Positions 18,171 through 26,440 are shown, counted from the stretch's first letter. The stretch: DNA of 42,469 nt from Sphingobium quisquiliarum P25 (GCF_000445065.1 NZ_ATHO01000005.1:1-42469); one strand, 5' to 3'. Notes: generated by a model from the sequence alone, not told the origin. Translations and numbers: made by a program.

Positions 18171-18470
18171 ATGGACGTTACGGAAACGGTGCAAATCATC
18201 GCACTGGATGAAAACTGGAGGCTGCTGGGGCGCATCGACGGCAGGACCGGCTGGACCGGCATCGTCAGGGCGCTGCTCAGTCTGGACAGCGCCTGGCTGG
18301 TCATAGAACAGCAGCGGCCGGGCGAGCCCATTCCCCAGCCACGCCTTGAGGATATCCGCCTGTCACGGGCGATCGCCAGCCGCCTGCGCCCGATGGAAAT
18401 GAAGCTTGCCGACCATGTCATCCTCGGCGGGCAAAGGCTGTTCAGTTTCCGGCAGGCGGGGCTGCTGTGA
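18171..18470 (+). CDS. Degenerate RadC-like JAB domain protein
   Basis: A 99-residue protein matching only the second half of RadC: IIALDENWRLLGRIDG, an AWLVIEQQRPGEPIPQPRLED stretch at the place of the HNHPSGDPxPSxxD metal motif, then LSRAIASRLRPMEMKLADHV and ILGGQRLFSFRQAGLL, the normal RadC ending. The two metal-binding histidines are replaced (EQQRPG), so a metalloprotease-type activity is not expected. The ATG at 18171 is internal to a longer frame and fits the domain. Stand-alone JAB proteins are common in sphingomonads; this one lies just upstream of tRNA-Pro. Confidence 0.6.
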   Translation: MDVTETVQIIALDENWRLLGRIDGRTGWTGIVRALLSLDSAWLVIEQQRPGEPIPQPRLEDIRLSRAIASRLRPMEMKLADHVILGGQRLFSFRQAGLL

Positions 18471-18498
18471 TCATGGCAAAAAAAGCGCGATCAGCCGC

Positions 18499-18527
18499 TT
18501 GCCAGCCGGAAAACCCGCCTCTATAGA
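18499..18527 (+). promoter_or_regulatory. Promoter of tRNA-Pro
   Basis: TTGCCA (18499-18504) and TATAGA (18522-18527) are separated by exactly 17 bases, about 45 bases ahead of the mature tRNA 5' end. Confidence 0.6.
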
Positions 18528-18571
18528 CCGCCGCCTGCCCAGCGGCATCGCCAAGCGATACCGCCGACGGT

Positions 18572-18648
18572 CGGGGAGTAGCTCAGCCTGGTAGAGCACT
18601 GTCTTCGGGAGGCAGGGGCCGGAGGTTCGAATCCTCTCTCCCCGACCA
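18572..18648 (+). tRNA. tRNA-Pro(CGG), integration site
   Basis: A 77-base tRNA with encoded CCA: acceptor CGGGGAG pairs with CTCCCCG, the D-arm is TAGCTCAGCCTGGTAGAGCA, the anticodon arm CTGTC-TTCGGGA-GGCAG has anticodon CGG, and the T-arm is CGGAGG-TTCGAAT-CCTCT. A tyrosine recombinase starts 150 bases downstream in the same direction, the standard layout for an element integrated into the 3' end of a tRNA gene. I could not find a second copy of the tRNA 3' end in the window. Confidence 0.95.
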
Positions 18649-18798
18649 AATTTCGGCATCCTCAGATGAAATTGTCCGGAAAGCTCGCCTTTTCTGAGGA
18701 GGTGGGTAATTGGTTGCGATTCGATTCACGCGATTGTGCAAGAAATTGTGCCGGTCGCCGTGTTTGCGCCTGTTCCCGCCATGCCAGCCGGAGCGCGC

Positions 18799-20817
18799 AT
18801 GGCTACAAACATTTACTCCCGCGGCACCATGCAATGGTGGCGCCGTTCGGTCCACTTCGTTGCCGTCACTGACCAGCCTATAAGCATCCGTATGTCGCTG
18901 AAGACGCGATGCCCACGCGAGGCTCGAACTCGCGCAGGGTATCTTGAGATGGAGATGCAGGGTGTGGAAGCCGAGATAGTCGAAGAACTGAGGACACGGA
19001 TCAAACCGGACGATATGCGCGCGGTCTTCCGCACCGCGTTCGAGGCGACGCTCGACCGCTACCTCGTTCAACAGGCTGCCACGCCGTTCCGCGCCGAGGC
19101 CCACGCAGCAATAAATCTCGCCTATGCGCGCTACTTTACCCTCATCGCCTCCATGCCTGTGCCACCAGAGGCCGACGAGGCGCTGCGGGATCAGCTCGCG
19201 CACAGCGGCCTACCGCCTAAGGACGCGGACGCGTTGTTCGTCACGGTAGCGCGGCACCGCGGTGCCTCGCCGATCGGCCACAACTATCTCGCGAGCTACC
19301 TCCGATCCGCCGGAATTAAGCCCACCGAGGAAAATCTGCGCGCAATGTCGCGGGTAGCAGCGGCGGCATATCGCAACGCCTGCCTCGCCGCGACCGAGGG
19401 GCTGGACCTGCCCAACGCCGAAGCGAACGTCTGGCCGCTGCCCGGCGCCTTGCGCAAGCTGCTAGATCTTCCTTGTACTGAAGAGGAACAAGCGAAGGCA
19501 CTCTCTCCTGAGTTGGCACCGATGCCGCCTCTCCCATTCGTCGTGTCGGCGCCGGTGCCGACCTTGATGGCGACTGCCGCACCCACGCCAGCCCAATCGG
19601 CCGGGAAAATCGATGTGACCTTGTCCAAGCTTGCTGCGACGTGCCTGCAACGGAAAATCGACGGTCGCGAATGGCGAGAGGAGCGCCGGCGCGACATCAA
19701 CGCGGTGGTGAACCTGTTTCTCGCAGCACGCGGTGACCTGATGCTCTCGGAAATCGACCAACAAGCATGCAGCGCGATGACCGCGCTCTTCCCGCGCCTA
19801 CCAACCCGCTACGGCCACACCCGCGAGGACATCGAGGGCGGCATGCATGCCGTCATCGAACGCGGCGACGCCCTGCGCGCGCTCTGGAAGAAGGATCCGG
19901 TCAAGGCAGAGCGCGACCTGCTGCCAACGGTCGGCATTAGCGACATTACGCACAACAAGCACCTGACCTGGCTAAGCACGTTATTCGCGTTTGCCGACGC
20001 TAACGGCTATGTCACGCCCGACGTTGATCTTGGCAAGCTGCGACGCAAGGTAAAGAACCGCAAAGGCGGTAAGCGCCTGCCCTGGGCAGAGGCCGACCTG
20101 CGCACCCTGATATCTGGACCGGTGTGGACTGGCTGCCAGGGGCTTTGGAGCCGCCTCGCGCCCGGTGAGGCCGTCTTCCACGACGGCATATATTGGGGAC
20201 TGCTGCTGGTCGTCTGCACCGGCGGCCGCTCAGAGGAACCCGCCGGACTAATGCTGGCGGACATCTTTGAGGACGCTCCGATCCCGTACATTCACTTCCG
20301 CGACAACGCCTATCGCCAACTCAAGAACGGCCAATCCGATCGCAAGGTGCCGATCAGTCCAGCGCTGATCAGGCTCGGCTTCCTGGATCACGTCCGCGCG
20401 ATGCGCCAGCTGGGCCACGAACTACTGTTCCCCGAATTCTACAATCCCAAGGCGAGCATGAGCTTTGACCACATCTTCTATGACAAGGTGTTCGAGCCGC
20501 TGCGTAACTTTCATTTCCCGAACGGCACGAGCCAAAAGCGCGGGCGCAAAGACGTCGATGTGCACTCGATCCGCACCCGCGTTGGCTCGTTCTGGCGTGA
20601 CCGCGGGTTCGACCCGGGCCTACGGCAGTATCTGTTCGGCCACGTGCCCGATGGCGAGACGGCCGCGAGCTATGAGGATGAACCGGGGCTTGACGTGCTG
20701 TTACCGCTGGTCACTGCGCTGGGCGACCTGTTGCCGGAGTTGCCAGTCATGCCGCTACGCCTGCGCCCATCCGAGTGGCAGAAGTTCGGTTCAATCCGGG
20801 GACGAAGGCCGAAATAG
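18799..20817 (+). CDS. Tyrosine recombinase of a tRNA-Pro integrated element
   Basis: A 672-residue site-specific integrase. It starts MATNIYSRGTMQWWRRSVHF, the short N-terminal strand-and-basic motif of large DUF6538-type integrases, then a long helical region. A SAM-like core-binding domain follows (about 280-400), then the catalytic domain: first Arg in VVCTGGRSEEPAGL, Lys in LKNGQSDRKVPIS, the H-x-x-R box in DVHSIRTRVG, LFGHVP and the nucleophile Tyr in ETAASYEDE. The start at 18799 avoids a preceding unconserved stretch. Located 150 bases after tRNA-Pro, it should insert and excise the element. It ends convergently 15 bases from the relaxase stop. Confidence 0.88.
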   Translation: MATNIYSRGTMQWWRRSVHFVAVTDQPISIRMSLKTRCPREARTRAGYLEMEMQGVEAEIVEELRTRIKPDDMRAVFRTAFEATLDRYLVQQAATPFRAEAHAAINLAYARYFTLIASMPVPPEADEALRDQLAHSGLPPKDADALFVTVARHRGASPIGHNYLASYLRSAGIKPTEENLRAMSRVAAAAYRNACLAATEGLDLPNAEANVWPLPGALRKLLDLPCTEEEQAKALSPELAPMPPLPFVVSAPVPTLMATAAPTPAQSAGKIDVTLSKLAATCLQRKIDGREWREERRRDINAVVNLFLAARGDLMLSEIDQQACSAMTALFPRLPTRYGHTREDIEGGMHAVIERGDALRALWKKDPVKAERDLLPTVGISDITHNKHLTWLSTLFAFADANGYVTPDVDLGKLRRKVKNRKGGKRLPWAEADLRTLISGPVWTGCQGLWSRLAPGEAVFHDGIYWGLLLVVCTGGRSEEPAGLMLADIFEDAPIPYIHFRDNAYRQLKNGQSDRKVPISPALIRLGFLDHVRAMRQLGHELLFPEFYNPKASMSFDHIFYDKVFEPLRNFHFPNGTSQKRGRKDVDVHSIRTRVGSFWRDRGFDPGLRQYLFGHVPDGETAASYEDEPGLDVLLPLVTALGDLLPELPVMPLRLRPSEWQKFGSIRGRRPK

Positions 20818-20832
20818 CGGCAGCGGCTGCCG

Positions 20833-23247
20833 CTAGCGCCCGGCCGATCGTACAGCCGCGATGGCTGCGGCGATAGCGCGTTTGTTCGCTTCCGACGGGT
20901 TGTGAGACCGTGGGAGGTCCTGAGCGGTCGTTTGTGGCGCGGACTGCTGCGGCTCGACCTCAGGCGGTCTCACCGCGATCATGGTCTCGGCGGATGCGAC
21001 CGCCGGATGCCCTTGCTGTTCAATCATCAGCGCTTGCTGGCGCATGGCTTCGGCATTGCGGCGGCAATCCTCAAGTAAAGCGTATTCATCGGCCAGCCGA
21101 TCATCGAGCAGGGCTAGATATTCAGAAGCCGCCCTGACCAACCGCTCAGATTCTTCCCGCTCGGATCGCCGACCCGCGGCCGGATCGGCGTCGAACGCTT
21201 GGACGAGTTGCCGGTTGGCCTGGCGGACATGCGACGCCCGCGACCGGGCCCGATCGATGCCGTGATGGATGCGAAAGGCGATATCATCCAGCCGCACCGC
21301 CTTGTGCAGATTGTCCCGCATGGCGACCACTTCCTGCTCGACATCTTCCGACTGCTTTATCTCCCGGCGCAAGCGCCGGTAGCGGGCAATGCGTTCGTCA
21401 GCGTCCGCCAGCGCCTTACGGTAACGAGCATCACCTTCCGTCATGATCGCTTTCCACTGGCGCAGTTCATTGGCACTGCCGGTCCTGGTGGTCTCGCCCC
21501 TTGCTTCGGCGGCGGCCTGGCTGGTGCCGAGATGCTCCTGTGGATCGGCGATGATGCCCATTTCGGTATAACGACGCGGATCCAGCCGCCGTTTAACGCC
21601 CGATTGCGCCAAATGAAGATTGGTGATCGTCGCAAGTTCCTGGCGCAAGGTCTTGATCCATTGCTTATTGGTTATACCGTCCACTTTCTTCTGTTTAAGC
21701 GGAGTGGACTTGCCATTGGCGCGTCCTCGCTTCGGTGTGACCACGGTAAAGTCCCATATGCCAGGTTTCAGCGCGTCCGTCCGAAACCCCCGCTTGCTAA
21801 GGCCGGCGATGTCGGCCTCGGTGATGCGGCGGGACGGGCGATCATAATAGATCAGGTGGAAATGCCAATTCTTCTCATTGTTGTGATGGTCCGGAGCATG
21901 CATCACTGCGACGAAAGGCATCTTGCGCCGTTCAAATATGGCCGAGAATTCTCGGACGATCGCGAAGCGGCTTTCGACATCGAGCTCGTCCGGCAATTCG
22001 CCGACCACACGATACTGGATGCGGCCTTTGCGCCCATCATGGAATGCGGCGAACGGCGCTGAATTAGACGCCTTGCGGGCCGACGTCGGCTTCACCCAGC
22101 CGGGCTGCTTGCCGAGGAACGCGCGCACCGCCTTGCCGGATGGGATGTCGAAGCGGATCGTTTTGTACGGCGTGCTGGTGCCCAGTGCCTTCCTGAGTTC
22201 GGCGGGGCAGTCCGGCTGGCTCGCGACGGCCGCCCAGAAGGCCGGCTGGTCGCTAACCCGGAGGGACATCTGATCGTTGCTGGCAACCGCTTCGTGCTGC
22301 TCCACGAGGGACCAGAACCGAGCGCGCTCCTCATCATCTGGGTCAATGTTTGTTATGAGAGCTCGCATGCCGTCTGGCTGGATTGCCACGGCCTCCATCC
22401 GGCCAATGTAGCGATCATGGTCAGGTGCTTCCCCCGCGCTGGGGAGCGTGCCTATTCCGCTTGGGATGTGGCTTTCGCCCGGGCTTCGAAGAAGCGACGA
22501 CGCATCTCGCAGTCGGTGAACGGTCGCCCCGGATTCCAAGGATAGATCTTGAGTGCTGGGCATGTAACCATGGGATCGCCGTCCTTGACGTACCAAATCG
22601 CTCCGGGACAGCAGCCGCAGACCGGCATCGGCTTCGGCATCTTGTGCGGTTCGGTATTCCAGATGTCCTGAAGCACCAGGCTGAGGTCCGGCGAGGTCAT
22701 CCACCAATTGTCGGGCAATTCGCGGATCGAACCCGAGGTGTCGGTGCCAGTCATAATCATAGTCATTCTCCAGGTTAATGATGGGTGTTGATGTAGTCGT
22801 GATGTCCGTGGCCCAACGACTATCGGCGCCAATGGCAGGTGTGAGGTCGGCAGCCGTGACATCCGTCCCGAACGCCGATTCGATCGACGCAACCGCGACT
22901 TCTCGCTCGACGTAGCGCGCATGGGCACGGGCGGCGCCGGGGCGGTTGCGCAGGCCGCTGTCGTTCATCTCGTGCGTGACTTTGCTGATTGCGCGATGCT
23001 GGATGTGGAAGGAGGTCGCCCCAGCCGCATTGGTCAGGCGATAGGATCGCGTGATCGGCCGGTTGAACTGGATGCGGCGATCGCGCGCCGGTCCGTCCGT
23101 CCCTTGGACAAGACGGCCAGAACGCCATCGACCAACACCCAGCAGATCTTCCGTGTCCACTTCCTCGATACCGTCGCGAATACGGACAAGCTTCGAAAAG
23201 GCGCGCTCCGCGCGGGCGACAACACGGTCGAAACGATCCTGCTTCAT
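20833..23247 (-). CDS. MOBQ (MobA/MobL-type) relaxase with large internal insertion
   Basis: An 804-residue relaxase that should nick and covalently hold one DNA strand at oriT. It matches RSF1010 MobA in three blocks. AARAHARYVERE holds the likely catalytic Tyr112. RIQYRVVGELPDELDVESRFA leads into the metal triad HAPDHHNNEKNWHFH (His450, His462, His464). LDPRRYTEMGIIADPQEHLG follows. In RSF1010 MobA the Tyr and His blocks are under 100 residues apart; here they are about 340 apart, with extra sequence roughly 120-400. The C-terminus is charged coiled coil. The ATG at 23245-23247 has a perfect AAGGAGG. The gene lies beside a MOBQ-type oriT and a ParA-like gene. There is no type IV secretion gene in view, so transfer would need a helper. 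Confidence 0.85.
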   Translation of the reverse strand: MKQDRFDRVVARAERAFSKLVRIRDGIEEVDTEDLLGVGRWRSGRLVQGTDGPARDRRIQFNRPITRSYRLTNAAGATSFHIQHRAISKVTHEMNDSGLRNRPGAARAHARYVEREVAVASIESAFGTDVTAADLTPAIGADSRWATDITTTSTPIINLENDYDYDWHRHLGFDPRIARQLVDDLAGPQPGASGHLEYRTAQDAEADAGLRLLSRSDLVRQGRRSHGYMPSTQDLSLESGATVHRLRDASSLLRSPGESHIPSGIGTLPSAGEAPDHDRYIGRMEAVAIQPDGMRALITNIDPDDEERARFWSLVEQHEAVASNDQMSLRVSDQPAFWAAVASQPDCPAELRKALGTSTPYKTIRFDIPSGKAVRAFLGKQPGWVKPTSARKASNSAPFAAFHDGRKGRIQYRVVGELPDELDVESRFAIVREFSAIFERRKMPFVAVMHAPDHHNNEKNWHFHLIYYDRPSRRITEADIAGLSKRGFRTDALKPGIWDFTVVTPKRGRANGKSTPLKQKKVDGITNKQWIKTLRQELATITNLHLAQSGVKRRLDPRRYTEMGIIADPQEHLGTSQAAAEARGETTRTGSANELRQWKAIMTEGDARYRKALADADERIARYRRLRREIKQSEDVEQEVVAMRDNLHKAVRLDDIAFRIHHGIDRARSRASHVRQANRQLVQAFDADPAAGRRSEREESERLVRAASEYLALLDDRLADEYALLEDCRRNAEAMRQQALMIEQQGHPAVASAETMIAVRPPEVEPQQSAPQTTAQDLPRSHNPSEANKRAIAAAIAAVRSAGR

Positions 23248-23423
23248 CTTAATCCTCCTTGCCCCACCACTTCGGCCAACAAAGTTTCTGGATGGCCGCA
23301 CACGATCCGGCACCTCATGTAGGACGGGAATGTATGGGCATATCGACCCGTGCACGCCGCTGATCGAAACCGTGACAGGATGCCCGCTGGCTTCCTGGGC
23401 TGCGTCGGCGAGCCGATAGCACG

Positions 23424-23460
23424 GCAGTTTGGGCTCCTGCCCAAACTGCGGTAGTGCGCC
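23424..23460 (+). other. oriT of MOBQ type with predicted nic site
   Basis: A perfect 10-bp inverted repeat, GCAGTTTGGG (23424-23433) and CCCAAACTGC (23440-23449), is followed at once by GGTAGTGCGCC (23450-23460). RSF1010-family origins have the same design: an inverted repeat whose arm begins CAGTTT, then GGTAAGTGCG^CC where the relaxase cuts. By analogy the + strand would be cut between G23458 and C23459. DNA to the right (parA, cargo) would then enter the recipient first and relaxase and integrase last. The site sits about 180 bases ahead of the relaxase start. Seen directly: repeat and core. Inferred: nicking. Confidence 0.85.
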
Positions 23461-23465
23461 TGAAA

Positions 23466-23557
23466 ACATTGCTGGACCAATGCCTTGTTATTGCGTTTGC
23501 AACGACAGCCTGCCGATCCAGGCTCCCCTCTGAGGCAATGCTGGAGCATTGCCTCAG
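23466..23557. repeat. Two related hairpins beside oriT
   Basis: Copy 1 (23466-23484) is ACATTGCTGGACCAATGCC and copy 2 (23535-23553) is GCAATGCTGGAGCATTGCC. They differ at four of 19 positions, two of which are opposite each other in the stem and compensate (CATTG/CAATG versus CAATG/CATTG). Copy 2 is extended into a perfect 12-bp stem, 23530-23541 with 23546-23557, closed by TGGA. Together with oriT they fill the 364-base gap between the relaxase and parA-like genes. Copy 2 also lies 55 bases past the parA-like stop and could act as its terminator, though no T-run follows. Confidence 0.75.
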
Positions 23558-23611
23558 GATTGAGCGGCTGGGCGCTTTCGAGCCGTTGCAGAACTGAAGC
23601 TGCCCTGCTTG

Positions 23612-24481
23612 TCACAGGTTGCCGCTCTCGAGCAGAACGGCAACCTTGCGCAGACCTTCCGGCGTAAAGCCGACTTTCGCGATCGCGTTCATGATCCGCG
23701 TGCGCCGGAAATTTTCCGTAAGCGCGGCGTCGGTCGCGTGTTTGAGGAGATCCACGGCGAAGCCGGGCACATCGAAGGGACGATCGTGCCGGTCGAGAAC
23801 TGGAGGAACCGAACCAAGCACGTCCAATACGGGCTTTTGAACGGCGAACCTGCGCATCCACTCCGCGACATGGATGGCCGCGAGGCCAAATCCACCCGCC
23901 GGGTGCGACACAGCGTTCGCCATCGTCTGCCCGGGCTGACGGATATAAGCCTGGAAGCCGGGGCGCAGATGTCCCAACTCGACGACGTCGCTGCCTTCCA
24001 GGGTGCCCTCGAACGCGCGCGACTTATCGCGATTGACCTTGACGAAGAGCTTCTCGAACCCTTCAATCTTCGGCGCAAGTCTTTTAATTGCTTCGATCGC
24101 GCCAAGCTTGTTGGTTGATACTGGCATGAAAGCGACCGTGCGATAGCCCTCCTCAGCATAGAATGTGCGTAAGGCGGGAAGCAGCTCCACGATCTCGCGC
24201 GCGGACGCGAGACTATTCGCGCCGAGATCGAGAATGACGTGTGCGTGCTTGGTCGCAGCGACGATGTCGCGAGCCTTGATCGCAGGAACGCCCCAGCCGA
24301 CGACCTTGGCATCGTCATCGGCGACACGAGCTGCCTGGTTGCCGGCGTCGCCGTCGAGCATAATAACGGGCTCGCCAGCGAGCTGCAGCAGCGCCTGGAT
24401 GAGCTGCGCCAGCAACGTCTTGCCCTCCCCGCCGGCGTTGCTGACGATAATGATGAAAAGAAGCGTAGTGAGATTGCTCAT
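23612..24481 (-). CDS. ParA/MinD-like P-loop ATPase of the mobilisation module
   Basis: A 289-residue cytoplasmic ATPase. The P-loop near the N-terminus reads SNAGGEGKTLLAQL, followed by VIMLDGDAGNQAA (Walker A'-like) and HVILDLGANS (Walker B). The usual ParA signature Lys, the first residue of KGGxGKT, is Ala here, so dimer-dependent ATP hydrolysis may be altered or absent. The start at 24479-24481 has GAGGAGG 7 bases away. No ParB or parS is nearby; the gene lies between the small accessory gene and oriT/relaxase, like the ParA-like VirC1/MobD proteins thought to bring DNA to a coupling protein. That role is inferred from context. Confidence 0.75.
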   Translation of the reverse strand: MSNLTTLLFIIIVSNAGGEGKTLLAQLIQALLQLAGEPVIMLDGDAGNQAARVADDDAKVVGWGVPAIKARDIVAATKHAHVILDLGANSLASAREIVELLPALRTFYAEEGYRTVAFMPVSTNKLGAIEAIKRLAPKIEGFEKLFVKVNRDKSRAFEGTLEGSDVVELGHLRPGFQAYIRQPGQTMANAVSHPAGGFGLAAIHVAEWMRRFAVQKPVLDVLGSVPPVLDRHDRPFDVPGFAVDLLKHATDAALTENFRRTRIMNAIAKVGFTPEGLRKVAVLLESGNL

Positions 24482-24491
24482 GACCGCCTCC

Positions 24492-24833
24492 TCAAAAGTC
24501 GCTGGGGTTGCGGTCATCGACGAAGCGATCCCGCGAACTTTGCGCCAGACCATCATTGGCGACGACGCTGGGCGGCGCTGACGAGGTAGCTACTGACGCG
24601 GCAGGGACACCGCTGTTAGGCCAGCCATGCTGATCGAGATAACGCACCGCACTGCGGAAGCTGCTGTAGCCCGCGCCAACCGGATATCCCTTGCGCCGGA
24701 GTGTGCGATAGATGGCGTTAAGTGGGTAGCCCTCGACCCGGGCCGCCTGGATGTCTGCCGCGTTCGCCTTGACCGCGGCACGCACGGGGCTGTTGCGCTC
24801 CCGCTCGTCCTTAACATCTTCGATAAAGTTCAT
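24492..24833 (-). CDS. Small TraK-like DNA-transfer accessory protein (candidate)
   Basis: A 113-residue protein whose centre, DIQAARVEGYPLNAIYRTLR followed by RKGYPVGAGYSSFRSAVRYL, has the helix-turn-helix-like form of TraK/KfrA-type proteins that bind near oriT. The C-terminal third is low-complexity and Ser/Ala-rich. The ATG at 24831-24833 is better spaced from GGAGA than the one six bases upstream. Its stop is 10 bases before the parA-like start, so the two form an operon reading toward oriT. The family call is by pattern only. Confidence 0.55.
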   Translation of the reverse strand: MNFIEDVKDERERNSPVRAAVKANAADIQAARVEGYPLNAIYRTLRRKGYPVGAGYSSFRSAVRYLDQHGWPNSGVPAASVATSSAPPSVVANDGLAQSSRDRFVDDRNPSDF

Positions 24834-24975
24834 TGTCATTCTCCTGCTGGCGCCACAACGATGCGGCGCGAATGCTGCGACAGTGCAGCCAAAGCAGTTG
24901 TGGGATGATCGACCTAGCGTTGTGCGAAAGTCGGAATATTGATAAAGGACGACTTTTGCAGAGGAACGAAGTGCG

Positions 24976-25959
24976 GTGAAGAAGAAGAGCGGTCGCCCTC
25001 CCCGCAGCCTGTCGGCTTGGCGGGCGCTTCAGGCGCAGGGCGAACTCGAGGCGCGCTTTCCAGAGGTGGCAATGCTGATCGACACTCTTGCTGGTAACGT
25101 CGATCCCGATCATGTGAAGATAGCGCTGTCGGGGGCGATCAAGAGTGTTAAAGCCGCGCGTAGCCGTAGCCACGAGGAACTGCCGACCAACGCTTCGATA
25201 GAACAGCGCCAACTTCATGCCGCCGCAGAGGTAGAACGGATCGCTCAGGATTGTTGCGTGCTGAAGAAGCTCGCGGCGGCAGTAATGGCGGAACTTGACA
25301 GCGCTACGGCGGACTTGGCCCATGCCGAGACCCTGCTCACGAGCATCATGCTGAAGGGCGGCTCGGTGGATGGTTACGAGCGCACTATCGCCAACAAGCT
25401 GCGCGCGGCCGGACTGACCGAAAGGCTTGCGCGCGAATCCAACGCCGGTCACGTGCTCCGCATCAAGGAAGCGCTGGATGGCGCGCCTGTAGCCGATACG
25501 GCCCAGGCTCACCCCATGCGGCAGAAGGCGGAGGTTGCACTGGCCTGGACCGCCAACAACCCCTGGATTGCGGTGCTGGCGAAGGCTGAGCACTACCGCT
25601 TCGATCGGCGACCCATGACGTCGGGCGCGGTAGACGTTACCGCACTGCTACAATGTGGGCTGCCTCCCCATACCGACCTGGCCATGTTCGGCGACCCACA
25701 TCTGGTCGGCTGCTTCGAGGCGGCTCCCGACGCACTCACAACGGCGCGGACTTGTTGGGAGGTCTGTGCGAAGTGGGTCTACGACAACATCGTCGATGAC
25801 CTCAGCTCAAGTGGCGTGGCGAATCTGCGCAGGCGAGCTTGGACCTTACTTTTCGGCGTCCAGTATGATTTCGCGCATGAGATAGAAGAGCTTCATCGAG
25901 TAAATCTTCCGTCGCCGTGGAAACCGAACGAATATGTGGTCGCGCAGCTGCGTGACTAA
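24976..25959 (+). CDS. Unrecognised 327-residue protein on the mobile element
   Basis: I do not recognise this protein. It begins with a GTG codon at 24976 preceded by GAGGAACG and a basic KKKSGRPPRSLSAW segment that resembles an AT-hook. A helical, Ala-rich middle (about 70-135) has coiled-coil character. The C-terminal half (about 170-327) is compact and carries the Trp/Cys-containing NNPWIAVLAKAEHYRFDRRP, TCWEVCAKWVYDNIVDDL and SPWKPNEYVVAQLRD. No signal peptide or membrane segment. It diverges from the TraK-like/parA-like pair across 142 bases, which suggests a regulator or DNA-binding partner of the mobilisation genes; that is only inference from position. Confidence 0.7.
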   Translation: MKKKSGRPPRSLSAWRALQAQGELEARFPEVAMLIDTLAGNVDPDHVKIALSGAIKSVKAARSRSHEELPTNASIEQRQLHAAAEVERIAQDCCVLKKLAAAVMAELDSATADLAHAETLLTSIMLKGGSVDGYERTIANKLRAAGLTERLARESNAGHVLRIKEALDGAPVADTAQAHPMRQKAEVALAWTANNPWIAVLAKAEHYRFDRRPMTSGAVDVTALLQCGLPPHTDLAMFGDPHLVGCFEAAPDALTTARTCWEVCAKWVYDNIVDDLSSSGVANLRRRAWTLLFGVQYDFAHEIEELHRVNLPSPWKPNEYVVAQLRD

Positions 25960-25963
25960 GCGA

Positions 25964-25995
25964 CGCATTTCGACACGCCGCCAAGGCGAAATGCG
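25964..25995 (+). terminator. Hairpin after the 327-residue gene
   Basis: CGCATTTCG (25964-25972) and CGAAATGCG (25987-25995) form a perfect 9-bp stem 5 bases past the stop codon. There is no following T-run, so this is a possible Rho-assisted or processing hairpin only. Confidence 0.45.
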
Positions 25996-26086
25996 CACTT
26001 GCAGCGCGGGCACATTCGCCACCATGGTTTAATCAAGCCTATACCCCAACGCTTAAGTTTGTTGTCACGGCAACGGACGCGCATGT

Positions 26087-26440
26087 TCAGGCTGGCTCAA
26101 AGGCATTTTGCAAAACGCCTTCAAGCAGGCGGGATCTGGTTTGTTCGCAGGTGGTGATGCTCGCTTCGAGTTGGTCGCACACGGCTATCAACTCATCGAC
26201 CTTGGCGATGATGCGGTGCTGCTCGGCGAGCGGCGGGAGAGGCACCGACAAGGGCTAGATATTGTCGAAGTTCAGGCCGGGCTTTCCGGCTCCATATCCC
26301 GCATGGTCAGTTCTGCCCGCCCGCCAGCATCTGCCATCAGGCAGAGCAACAACCATGGCGCAGCCCTGTATGGCATGGCCGGACAAGTCCGACGTGCTGG
26401 CTGACATATGCCTCACCGAGATCGATATCCAGCAGCGCAG
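26087..26440 (-). pseudogene. Remnant of a type I restriction specificity subunit (hsdS)
   Basis: The minus strand reads the typical HsdS ending in one frame: GKPGLNFDNI, a TAG stop, then PLSVPLPPLAEQHRIIAKV, DELIAVCDQLEASITTCEQT and RLLEGVLQNAFEPA before the true stop at 26087-26089. Further upstream and one frame off is LLDIDLGEAYVSQHVGLV. At least one in-frame stop and one frameshift therefore disable it, and the N-terminal target-recognition domain is missing. No hsdM or hsdR is in the window. It marks an older restriction-modification locus on the element, now broken. Confidence 0.75.
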
